Part shown: in pieces, positions 11,610 through 22,483 of the stretch | Layout: every line of letters starts with the position of its first letter | Position numbering within the stretch: the first letter of the stretch is position 1 | Origin: Warburgia ugandensis | Taxonomy: Eukaryota > Streptophyta > Magnoliopsida > Canellales > Canellaceae | Assembly: GCA_035236585.1 (NCBI GenBank) | Contig: CP141128.1 | Coordinates: forward strand, 38,298,684 to 38,362,683 | Direction of reading: 5' to 3' | Length of the DNA: 64,000 nucleotides | Notes under the pieces: generated by a model | Told to the model about the DNA's origin: nothing | The model's input: only the letters and a program-made list of their open reading frames with translations | Database searches by the model: none | Program-made: the position numbers and the translations under genes

Positions 11610-14600
11610 CAAGCAATGCTTGGTAGGAGATTCAAGAAACATAATAATTGACAGTGTAATTCCAATACTTCATAATCTCATTATCCTTAAACATACTCTG
11701 TACTTTGTAAGTCATGTATATCTATATACATACATATCCTTCATGGGTAAACCAGTTAAATTCATGAAAATAGTCAAATATCATTTCCAACTAAGCTGAT
11801 CAATTCTCTTCATTTTGAGAATTTTGTATTACAGCTAATCTCATAATGGGAATTTTCCTTCTTGGGAAACATTGGTAATATACAATTACCTAGCATTTCA
11901 TTATGCTATAACATAAGGCATTTCACTATGCCTATTCCCATATGCACCATAGTGCAAAATAATCATAAAGGTTGTTATGCTGCAGTCTGATTCGTACTAG
12001 CGCGCTTGGATAACTGCCCTGTTCACCACTGATACCACGGTGGAAAATATTATGTCACTGCCCGTATGGGGGGGCAAGACTTTCACAGTGGTGGCCTTCC
12101 CATAATTGCAACCACTCAACTTTTAGCCTCTCATTGGGCAAGGTATCATCATATCATCAAATTTCAAGGAGCGAGTGGCCAAACCCTCATAACTCCTCTA
12201 GCAATAGCATCCCCTAGGCTCATGCCTATTAAAACAAACTCACAAGCTTCCAAGCTTGTATGTAAAATAGATTTCATATATATCAGACCATATGTCTATT
12301 TACTTAGGGCTGAAATATTTTTTAGTTCCCTATTCACTTATAGTTTAGTCCTTAACCATCTTATAGGTGTTTGGTTGGATCATAAGGTTTTCAAGAGATT
12401 TACTATAAGTATTATCATTACTCTTGTCAACATAAGATCATGAGTACATTCATGAATATCTCATGTAAATGCATTCATCAAATCCTCCTACCTTTAAGGA
12501 TTGATCTCTTTTCCACAATCTTCCATGATCCTGACCGATGTATGTAATATGTACATCCATACATATTGTCAATATATAAATTATGAACAATCCTATTGAT
12601 CACTAGATCTGATGTTTAGAATGATCTTTAGATCATTCATATCTAAGTATTTTTCTATCTCTAAGTCTTTGTATGTTCATCTCCTTGATCTTGATCTTTC
12701 ATAGATCCTTTGATTGACAATCTACACATGTTGATAAAGATCAAGGTCCTAGATCTTCTATCATCTAGTTCTTCTTTGATCTAAGTTCAGTTCTTGGATC
12801 ATCCCTATGGAGGATGATCTTGGTTTTCTTCCTTGAATCACCTTTGATCAAGGGTTTGGATTATCTAATCTAATGAACTATAACAAGTATACTACTAAAC
12901 ATACATACTAAGTGCAATATAGTGTTCTTATTCTTATTGTTCTTGATCATCCAAGATCTAATGCATCTTATTTGATCGTCCTTATCTTACTTACTGTTTT
13001 TATTAGGGTTAGGTAATTTACTAATCTTTTATGCTCTTATTATTATTATTCAACCAGTTAGTGTCTTACTTGGTTGAAGATAATGTATTTCTTCCTATCA
13101 CTAGACAACTCCTCCGTATTTCAGGATGACCAGTACTTACCAGTTAAAGTCTACTCAAAAAGTGGTTAATACAACCCTCATGTAAGGAGGCGTTTAGACC
13201 TCTCTTACGTCAATGGGAGGTGAGGGAAAAGCACTTGGCTCTTGTATACCCCCTATAACCACAATGTTCAGAGTCCACTAGAGTGGTACTAGCTCAACCT
13301 TTGACAAGGTTCCTATGAGCTCTTTACCTTAAGTCCCTTCTGTAATTGATTTTAATTAATTTCCATGGATATGCACGATGTCATCCATGGATGTTCATTA
13401 TTTTCCTACTTTGGACCAAGGAAATGATAAATCATTCCTTATATTGTCCTACTAATTATAGCCCTTATTAAGTCAAAATCATTCATTCATCTTAGTTGTC
13501 CATGAATTTCTATATTTCATTAGTTTACATTTTTGGTGATTTATGCTCCTTGTATCTTAACAATTGAATAAAATTTGACAATAAGTAAATCATCAACTTG
13601 AAAGCATAAATCAACTATAAGTTTAACAACTATATACTAACATTCTTCCTATGAATGTAACTTAAGCTAGTGAAATAAAACTAACATGATCCTAAGTTAT
13701 GAAACACATCTTCTATCATAATGAAATCATGTTTAAATCCTAATTTACACTAACATGATCCTAAGATAATCAAATCTACTAACAAAATTACTCATTTAGG
13801 GCATATCATACTAAAATTTAAAGATTACACTATCATGCTTTCTAACTTAGAACATAAATCACATTTACACTTCTATATCCAATAAAAGACAATTAAAACT
13901 TAAAACATAAATCACATTTACACTTCCATATCCAATAAAAGACAATTAAACTAATTTTATTAAGATTATTATAAACCTTTAAATATGATCCAACCATTAG
14001 ATCTTAAGTGTTTTCCTTTAGATTAAGGGTTTTAATTACCTTTAGGGCTTTTAATCCATTAAGATCCAAAAATCATATCCACTTGCTTTTGTCACATTTC
14101 CTCCATGATCTAACTGGATTTCATCATAATATCATCCCTTTAATCCATCCCAAGGATCTAATCATACTTGATCTCATTGATCAAGTGGGTCCCTTTGTAT
14201 TTTTTTTACTTTTATTTTAGGGTTTTTCTACCATAAAGGGTAGATCCCCTATTTTATCCAAGATCTATCCAAATTAACCATAGATATTACTTTAGTACAT
14301 TATTATATCATCACTAAAATAAATTTCCAAGATCTGATCACCTCAGATCTTGAAGGTCTTAGAAATTGGACACTTATTTCCAAAATACAGAAAAATACAG
14401 AAATAAATTTTAGAAATATTATGAATTCATTAGAAATTAGACATTACAAGCTTTCCATAGCTTCTTTCTGATCTCAATTTGGAGTTCATATGACTCCACA
14501 ATCTTAAATTGAAGTTTTCAGCTGTTCCTAGGGTCTAGATTTGATCTAGGCCCACCAGAATTAATCTCTCTCAATTGAGGTGCTCAGATCTTTCTGAAAC

Positions 14601-15170
14601 TTCGACCCTAGGGGTTTTGGACTATTCTAGATTGATTGGTGGAGTCAGATTTTTCATCTGAGCACTCCATCATCATGAATTAAGGGTTCTATTGTTTACT
14701 TTATTTTTACCTTTTTATTACCAAAATTAATTACAGTAAAATAAAAATTACATAAAAAAATACTAAACATATATGAAAAGGATTTCCAATTACTTGATTG
14801 GAGAGAAAACCTCATTTATATGCCCAATTTAAAAAAATACCTTGTTGATGAAGATATGGCCTAATATCCATCTTTCTTGCAAATATCCGTTGTTTGAATT
14901 GTTGGATCTTGAAATTTCTTTGGGGGTTTTGTAGAATAGATATGTTGGGATGTTTTGGATGGTGGAATTGATCAAATTAGATCTAGAACAGAGTGCCTAA
15001 TTGATTTTAGGTATCTTGTTCTAATCTAAAAAGAAAAACAAGTTGAAAAGAGATCTAACTCTTAGAAATTTTGGGTTTTTGGGGAGGGATTCTAGATCTA
15101 ATTTTTCAAGGAGAGTGAAGAGAATTTGGTGGGGATTTTATGAGGATTTTTGGAAGATTTTTGGGGTTGT

Positions 15171-15177
15171 ATTTATA
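15171..15177 (-). promoter_or_regulatory. TATA box candidate of the minus-strand solo LTR
   Basis: The complement reads tataaat within cctataaatac, about 600 bp downstream of the LTR start at 15783. This position is plausible for the end of U3. Confidence 0.55.
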
Positions 15178-15783
15178 GGCATTTTGGGTCTTTTTCCATG
15201 ATTATAATATGTTATTTTTTTAATATAAAATGGCATGAAAGTCTTCAATGCTCCCATGCCTAATTTTTCTTCCCTATGACCAGCTGATATTTGTTGACCC
15301 ATGTTTCACATGGGCTGGTGATCAAATTGGTTGTTGGGGACGTGGTGGTCCCCATGTGGGCCCCACATGGTGTAAAACGTCCGTTTTGCCCTTTATGCAT
15401 AAAATTTTGGGTTTTATTCCCATGATCTCGGATTTGAGTGTACTTAGTGGCATTGGATTCGTATTTCTCAGTACATTCTAAATTTTGATGTTTCATATTT
15501 TGATTTTTGGAATATTTTGATTTTTGGGTAAATTTACTATTTTACCCCTTTTGTCCAAGAAATGAAAAACTCAAGGATTTCTCATCCGAATTCTAAATTT
15601 GTCGTGCTTACAGTCATTTTGAAGGGTTTGCTAAGTTTAATTTCAATTTTACATATCTTATGATTTGATTATACTTTTATAAAAAGTATATTTTAAATAA
15701 CCCTAATATTTCAGCCCGAAATATCTGAAACTCAAACTTTATTGATTTTTCTCAATCAATTTACAAAAATTGGGGTTATTACA

Positions 15784-16435
15784 GGCTACAACTCCAATAG
15801 TCGACTGCCTGTCTCACCTCATCTTTCTCCTCCTTTCTCTTCCTCTCCTTCCTCCCTTCTACTTCTTCATATTTTTTTCTCCTCTTGCTTCTCCCCCTTC
15901 TTCTCTCCTCATTGAGTTTTCTCTCATATGAGTTTGGGTGTTGGATCGTCAACGGTGGCCTAACTCCCCCCTCTTTCTCCTCCTTTCTCTTCATCTCCTT
16001 CTCCTTCTCCTTCTCCTTCCACTCCATCTTCATCTTCCTCTTTATTTCTCCTCTTTCTTCTCCCCCTTCTTATCTTTCCATCAAGTTTTCTCTCTCCTAC
16101 AAGTTTGAGCATCGTCAGTGTGGAACATCACCGCCGCTTTGGCTCACCCCCTCTTTCTCCTCCTTTCTTTCCTCTCCTTCTCACCCTTCTTCTTCTTCCT
16201 CTTTTTTTCTCCTTTTTCTTTTGCCCCTTCTTCTCTCCCCATTGGGTTTTCTCTCTTGTAGGTTCGGGCATCGTCGGCATGGAACATTGCCTATAGCCTG
16301 GCTTCCTCCCTCTTTCTCCTCCTTTCTCTTCCTCTCCTCTCTCTTCTCTCTCATTTCTTCTCTCCGACCCTATTGTGGGGTTTCCTCCTACTAGGTTTGA
16401 GAATAGACCTAGGTCTATTCTTTTCATCCAATATT
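15784..16435. repeat. Pyrimidine-rich tandem repeats in CACTA
   Basis: About three and a half copies of a 130-170 bp unit. Landmarks like gagtttgggtgttggatcg, aagtttgagcatcgtcag and ggttcgggcatcgtcggcat recur near 15926, 16096 and 16256, each followed by ccctctttctcctcctttc. The predicted frames on either strand are by-products of this composition. Confidence 0.8.
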
Positions 16436-17319
16436 CAGTCAAGTGTTGGAGTAGTAAATTTAAAGTCATTTGATGTAAATGACTTTAAAAACTAATATAT
16501 TTTCACTTCAAATATATATGTATATATATATATATATATATATGATATTAGTACTTTACAATATCTTACATAAATACAAAATGAAACTGATTTTTTGTGA
16601 TCTTCAGCTTTGATTTATGCATTCTTTGCCCACACACACACACACACACACATATCAACAAACGCATGAACTAGGACATCAAAGTATTGTTTAGAATAAC
16701 TCCTCATTTATCATCCTTTTATTACATATATCAAATGTGACATATTATTAGATCTTATTTATAAAGTAACATAATCAAAGAGCTAATCTGAAATGATTTC
16801 ATCAAAATCTAACCCCTAGAATTCTGCTGATACCACTCTATGGGGCGAGAGGGTAAAGCTTTAAGCTACAACTTCCTTGGCCAACATGATGGTAGCATTT
16901 CTCTTCATCAAAACCTAATTTTGGATGAGAACCATAAATCATAATGTTCTCCCTTTCTCCAATAGTGAAAGTTAGAGAGAGAAGCCAGCAGTTGTTGTTT
17001 ACAATGAAATCATATGATTTTTTTCGAAATCTCAATGATCTAACACACTTCTTAACCACATCATCTATAGTGATAAAACCCACTTGATCTACAAAATACA
17101 AACAGAGTTAGTAACAAAAAAGCAATGTATGATATAAAGAGGTTATGGGTCACTTATAGTGTTTTTCATGCCACAAACAATTAAAATATCCAAAATGCAA
17201 AGCAAGAAGGAAAAACGGATGGAGATGGACACAAGGACTAGAGTAGGAGGCTATCATGCCACCCCTGAGAAGTAGAACATTAGCAAGGAATACCGACAAA
17301 AATGAGATGACTTCAGCAT
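16436..17319. other. CACTA interior with simple repeats and an unassigned open frame
   Basis: It contains a (TA)n run at about 16512-16543 and a (CA)n run at about 16630-16652. On the minus strand, 17101 to 16838 is open for 87 codons (start MYFVDQVGFITIDD). It is not low-complexity, but I recognise no family, promoter or continuation. It may be a captured host exon fragment or chance. Confidence 0.45.
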
Positions 17320-17859
17320 TTTATAGACTAACAAGGACTATTGAAGTCATTTAGTCATAAATGATTTTAAAAGTATACACTTTTGAAGTCGGTTGAGTCA
17401 AACGACTTCAAAAGTATATACTTTGGTTTTAGGCAAAGAGGAATTTTACGCGTGAAAGGACATTTGAAGTCATTTAGGACTAAATGACTTGAAAAGTCGA
17501 TAACTTTTGAAGTCATTTAGTCATAAATACTTTAAAGTTCAATGACTTTTAAAGTCATTTGAATCAAACAACTTTAAAAGTCCTTTCCCATGTAAAATTC
17601 CTCTTTGCACCAATCCAAAGTATATACTTTTGAAGTCGTTTGACTCAAACGACTTCCGACTTTAAAAGTTTAAGCTTTTAAAGTTGTTTGTGACAAATGA
17701 CTTTAAAAGTCCTTTCCCACGAAAAAATTCCTCTTTGCACTAGACTAAAGAAGTCGTTTTTTATTAAATGAATTCTTAAGTCTACTTTTAAAGTAATTTT
17801 TTCTAAATGACTTATAAAATATTTATGAAGTTAGCAGTTAAAATAACGACTTATATATA
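17320..17859. repeat. CACTA right subterminal repeats
   Basis: Many copies, in both orientations, of cores like tttgaagtcgtttgac and aaacgacttcaaaag. A larger unit including tcctttcccatgtaaaattcc recurs near 17580 and 17708 and, inverted, near 17430-17465. This mirrors the left end at 6930-7215. Confidence 0.85.
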
Positions 17860-17889
17860 CCAACTTTAAAAGCCCCATGTGTAGTAGTG
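17860..17889 (-). repeat. CACTA right terminal inverted repeat
   Basis: Complement of the left terminus, ending catgtgtagtagtg; three mismatches in 30. Target-site bases aca follow at 17890-17892. Confidence 0.92.
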
Positions 17890-17892
17890 ACA

Positions 17893-19705
17893 CTTAAAAC
17901 ATTATGGGAACAAGTTCTTTACTTATTTCCCAGATCCATTAGGCATTAAAAATATGGTCTACCAATCTCATCTGTAGTCAAAGTGCATGTAGGTTTTCCG
18001 CTTTGGCAGTCTGACATGAACTTATTTATTACCGTGGGACCAAGTTCTATACCAAATTTCAGATCCAACAGAGGTTAGGAAGGTTGTCAAACATGTCAAA
18101 CACCAGTGGCTGTGCTTGTAAATTTTCTGCACTAGCAGTCCTCTATATACTCAATCTTTCAACTGATTTGAATGGCTTCCAGACATCCAATTGACAAATC
18201 ATGAAATAGATATTTTCATTACTGTATGGAATCCTATTCTCAAATAATTTTATAGGCATTTGTATTACCGTGTCAAATAAATCTCTACCTATTTTCATAT
18301 CCAACTGAAGTCAGGATGATCATTAAACACGCCCAACACAAGTGGCCATGCCTATAGAATTTCTGCACTAACAGTCCTGTAAACACTAAAACTTTCAACT
18401 GATTTGATTGGATTCCAGACATCCAATTATCAAATAGTTTTATTTGAATTCATATTACTGTATTTAAAAACTCCACAATTTTTCATTTCCACCGGAGGTC
18501 AGGAAGATTGTTAAACATGACCAACACCAGTGGGTATGCTTATAGGTTCTTTGCACTAACAGTCCTATATACACTCAGTCTTTCGACTGATTTGAATGGA
18601 CTCTAGCCATCCAAATTTCAAATGATTTTATAGGAGCTTGTATTGTCTCTTCCAATTCTCATATCTAATGGAGGTGAGCAAGATCGTTAAACACGCCCAA
18701 CAGCAATGGGTATGCCTACAAGATTTCTGCACTAATTGTCCTGCATACACTTAGAAATTTGATTGATTTGAATGGCTTCCAGACGTCCAATTGTCAAATA
18801 ATTTTATAGGAATTTGTATTACTGTATGGAAAAACCATCTACCAATTTTCATGTCTAACGCAAGTAAGCAAGACATTAAACATACCCAACAGCAGTGGGT
18901 ATACCTGCAGGATTTCTGCACTAGCAGTCCTGTATACACTCAGTGTTTCAACTAATTGAATGGCTTCCAGACATTCACTTGTCAAATAATTTATATGCAT
19001 TTATATTACTTAATTTACAAACTCTCTACCAATTTTCATATCCAACTGACGTCAAGAAGATAATTAAACATGTCCAACACCACTAGGTATGCCTACAGGA
19101 TTTCTACACTAACATCCTATATACACTCGATCTCTTGACTAATTTGAAAGACTTCCAGTGATCCAACCGTCAAATAATTTTATAGGCATATGTAATACTG
19201 TATTTAAAAACTCTCTACCAATTTTCACATCCAAAGGAAGCCATGAAGATTGTTAAACGCGCCCTACACTAATCGGCAAGCCTACAAGATTTCTACACTA
19301 ACTGTCCTGTATACGCTCAATCTTTCGACTGATTTGAATGGCTTCTAGACATCTAATTGCCAAATAATTTAATAGACATTTTTATTACTTTATGTAGAAA
19401 ACCTCCACCAATTTTCATATCCAACGATAGTCTTGAAGATCATTTAACACGCCCAACACCAGTGAGTATGTCCATAGGATTTCTGCACTAATAGTCCTAT
19501 ATACACAGTCTTTAAACTGATTTTATTATCTTCCAGACATTCAATTATCAAAAATTTTTATAGGAATTTGTATTACTTCATGGAGAAACTCTCTGCTAGA
19601 TTTTATATCTGACGTAAATCAGGAAGATCATTAAACACGCCCAACACCAGTGTGTAGGCCTATAGGATTTCTGCATTAACAGTCGTGTATGCACTCAAAA
19701 TACAA
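17893..19705 (-). repeat. Right LTR of G1, segment 3: about nine 188-bp tandem units
   Basis: It resumes the G1 LTR exactly where 6896 left off (cttaaaacattatggga), then repeats a unit marked by tttctgcactaacagtcct, a line like actcaatctttcaactgattt, and aattttataggaatttgtatt. Landmarks fall near 18131, 18366, 18550, 18725, 18914, 19102, 19291, 19480 and 19670, mostly 175-191 bp apart. Individual units differ by about 15-25% by eye. The exact outer end of this LTR (expected past 19.7 kb) was not identified. Confidence 0.8.
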
Positions 19706-19865
19706 TTTAAAACAATAAGCAAGGATCTGTTTGCAACCTTTTTTTTGGCGTTTTGACTGTTCAATATTAGTTCGATGTGTTATTTCATGATAAGAGTCAC
19801 ATTCCAACAGTCAGCTATTGACACGATTGTTCAAATAAAAATGCAGGCATAATCATCATAAAAGT

Positions 19866-20018
19866 TGTTGTCATGTGACCTTGAGGTCACGGGTCCAAGG
19901 CGTGGAAACAGCCTCTTGCAAAATGCAAGGTAAAGCTGTGTACTTTAGGCCCTTGTGGTCTGCCCCTTCCCCAGACCCCGCATAGGTGGGAGCTTCGTAC
20001 ACCAGGACTGCCCTTTCT
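19866..20018 (+). mobile_element. Au-like SINE with 15-bp TSD
   Basis: The sequence includes ggaaacagcctcttgcaaaa, then a 'gcaaggtaaagctgtgtac' stretch, cccttgtggtctgccccttc and cagaccccgcat, ending in ggactgccctttc. From memory this matches the 3' two thirds of the plant Au SINE, which is tRNA-derived and ends in a short T run. Flanking repeats aatcatcataaaagt at 19851-19865 and 20019-20033 are identical. At 153 bp it is slightly shorter than a full Au SINE, so probably 5'-truncated; the internal promoter B box is poor. Confidence 0.85.
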
Positions 20019-20033
20019 AATCATCATAAAAGT

Positions 20034-20361
20034 AATTCAAAACAACTAGGAGGATATTTCCTTATATGATCAACCAAGTATGCAAAAAATACACAACCAT
20101 GAGAAAGGTATTGGTTTTGAAAAACAGAATGTTAAATCTAACTGAGTAGAATCTATTCCCCTTATCTCTTTAGTTGATTCCCTATTATTCTTGGTTGTAT
20201 AAGCCATGATCCAACGTGATACAGGCAATATTTGGGCTCCAAAAAAAGTGGTGGATAGGGTTGGACATCTGCTTCAAACCCGGGGATGCATCCTGCATTC
20301 TCCTTTTTCTTCTCCCTCTACTTCTTTCCTTTTCTCCTTCTTCCTTCCTTCCTTCCTCTTC

Positions 20362-20439
<78 letters not shown>

Positions 20440-21600
20440 GTTTTCATGTTTTTTCTCTTCTACTATCCCAAGACGTCTCTTTATATATGGGACGTCTTGC
20501 CTAGTTTCCTACTTAGCCAAACTCCTTCTTGCCTTGTATGCTTAGTCTACTTTTAGATTTGATCAAGGTCATCCATTCAAATTCTCTTTCCCTTGGGATT
20601 ATCGAATGTAATCTAGTCTTTATATTTTTTTCAAATCTTGGATCATCTGGACTTCCTTAAGATTCCAAGTTAGTGTATTATCGTTTCCTGGATTATGTTT
20701 GACTTTTATATTTTAATTTTTCACCAAAAAGTTTTAAAAAAATTGTGCTGTTTAGGTGATTAGAACTCAGAAATAATGACTTAACATCCAACACTAACCA
20801 ATAGAGCTAACTAGCTTTTGTTGGTCAACACACATGCAAATTTGATGCAAAATAGTAAGATAAACATTGAATCTTACAGCTAAAACCAAACAAGGATTTA
20901 CGGATAAAAACAAATGGTTCTAACTTAGAGAAACCTACACACCTTATTTTTCTTTCCCTCAGGTTTTCTGCTTATTAAAGCTTAGATTCCTAATAGTTTT
21001 GTGAAGTTTTATGCTCCAAAAGCTTAAGAGGAGTGGGCTGGGCGTCTCCCATTTGCTTGCACGCAATGGACAGTTTGTGTTCAATCCTTCTCTCCTTCCT
21101 TTCTCTTTCCCTTTCCTCCTTCCTTCCTATCTCTCCTTCTTTCTTTCTTTCCTCTTCTCTTTCTCCTTTCCCTTTTCATTTCTCTCCTTTCTTTTCTCCC
21201 AGCGCCATGTCTTTATCTCTTTCTCCCCTCTAATGTTTCACGTATACCCTTTTTTTTCCACTAGCCCAGGACGTCTCCTTATGTATGGAACATCTTGGCT
21301 AGTTTCCTAACTTAGCCAAGTTTCCTCCTGCCTTGCATGTTTAGTTCATTGAATCTTCACCACTGTTTTGAATTCTCATCTTTCTAAATCTTAGGTCATC
21401 TTGATTCCCTCAAGATTCCAAGTTAGAGATATTATTCTTTTCTGGATTAAGTTTGACTTTTATTTATGAATCTTGCTCCAAAAAGTTAATTTTATGCTGT
21501 TTGGATGACTTAAACTCAGGACCAAAGTCTTTAACATTCAACTCTGTAACCAATAGAACTAAATAGCATATGCTGGTTTAGTCTTGCGAAATTAAATATT
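20034..21600 (+). repeat. Two diverged direct repeats (about 20230-20840 and 21020-21600)
   Basis: Both halves have a G-rich lead (ggttggacatctgc / gggctgggcgtctccc), a pyrimidine tract, then gacgtctctttatatatggga versus gacgtctccttatgtatggaa, ctagtttcc, tagccaa, ccttg, and later tgtgctgtttaggtgat versus tatgctgtttggatgac and accaatagagctaa versus accaatagaactaa. The offset is roughly 790 bp. They precede the Tat gag and may be its leader or LTR portions; no terminal structure was found. Confidence 0.55.
20369..20437 (+). repeat. (CT)n microsatellite
   Basis: About 34 CT repeats inside the first of the two direct repeats. Confidence 0.97.
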
Positions 21601-21639
21601 TATACTAGAAAAATGGGATTCTTGCATGTCCAAAGGGTC

Positions 21640-22483
21640 CAACTTTAGCAAGGCGGAATGCCATTCCACCAAGAGTAGACTCCAACACCTAGTCCTCTTG
21701 AATGGAAAAAGGTTTTGAAGGAGTCACTGAAGAATTGACAAGAGGAAAAGTATGCCAACAGCTTCATAGGTTTGTACCTCTACCCAAAGTTGAAACTGCC
21801 TCCAAAGTACAAGCTCTAGGGTTTTAAGAAGTATGATGGTGTAGGCCCCCAAGTGAGCATCTCAAAGCCTATTTTTCCGATCTTTGAGAAATTGCAGCAA
21901 ATGATGAGCATACACAATCAAATATTTTGAAAAGAGTTTCTCTGGAGCCACTACTTCTAGTGGTTCAATACTTTGAGCCAAGAAATGATCAAATCATGGT
22001 CATAGCTAATGAAAGCATTGATCGACCAATACTTGAATAATTATGATGGCAAAACTAGTGGCTCTAACCCAAGTTGAAGGATAAACATTTGCTACATATA
22101 TTTACAATTGGCAAAATATGGCTGCACAAGTCTAAGATTGGCCCTCGAAATAAGATCAAGTGGGGATAGTGATCTGCTCCTTTCACTCATCTATTAAGGG
22201 ATACTTGATGCCACAACATCATGCCAACTTGAATATCTTAATCAATGTAAGAACTTGCAAGAAATCCACAATAAATTCTAGAGAACTTCTCCCATAAGCA
22301 GCTCACAAGGTGGAGCACAGTACCACCAACAAGAGGGTTGAGACCAACAACATAATGGTGGATACCAAGGACCACAATGGAAGGAGGTCAATACTGCCCA
22401 ATCCATATCAGCAGCCTTATCATTAAGGTCCTTAGAATCAACAACAACAATAGGCTTAAAATCAACTATGGTATAATGCCCAG
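21640..22483 (+). pseudogene. Tat-lineage gypsy gag, fragment 1
   Basis: Translation gives LPPKYKL then FKKYDGVGPPSEHLKAYFSDL, then ALIDQYLNNYDGKTSG and FATYIYNWQNMAAQV. This is the order and spacing of Tat-type gag (pattern IPPKFK...F.KYDGT..P..HL..Y...M, ...FL.QY.YN, ...EYAQRWRELAAQV). A Gln-rich, low-complexity tail follows (about 22300-22483). Frames shift and stops occur. The gag is cut at 22484 by a solo LTR and resumes at 25023. Confidence 0.8.

Larger units (their letters stand above)
11173..15783 (-). mobile_element. Long solo LTR (Tekay-like ends), minus strand, TSD GGCTA
   Basis: On the plus strand it starts tgtgacgacccgggttttt and ends ggggttattaca. The complement therefore starts TGTAATAACCCC and ends GGGTCGTCACA, close to the ends of the intact chromovirus at 32693-42641. 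The flanks are ggcta at 11168-11172 and 15784-15788, exactly. The length is 4611 bp with no coding, so it is a solo LTR. It sits in the CACTA interior. Small open frames inside (for example 12066-12443, 15248-15481) have no recognisable product. Confidence 0.9.
6900..17889. mobile_element. CACTA (En/Spm-type) DNA transposon, non-autonomous or decayed
   Basis: It begins CACTACTACACA and ends TGTGTAGTAGTG. The first and last 30 bases are inverted repeats with three mismatches. The left flank is ata (6897-6899) and the right flank is aca (17890-17892). The left G1 LTR has tgt-aca-cttaaaa at the same site, so the TSD was ACA with one later mutation. Both ends carry dense subterminal repeats typical of CACTA elements. 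No transposase (TNP2/Transposase_21-like) coding is visible. Two solo LTRs account for about 6.3 kb, leaving roughly 4.7 kb of CACTA sequence. It is inserted in the right LTR of G1. Confidence 0.9.
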
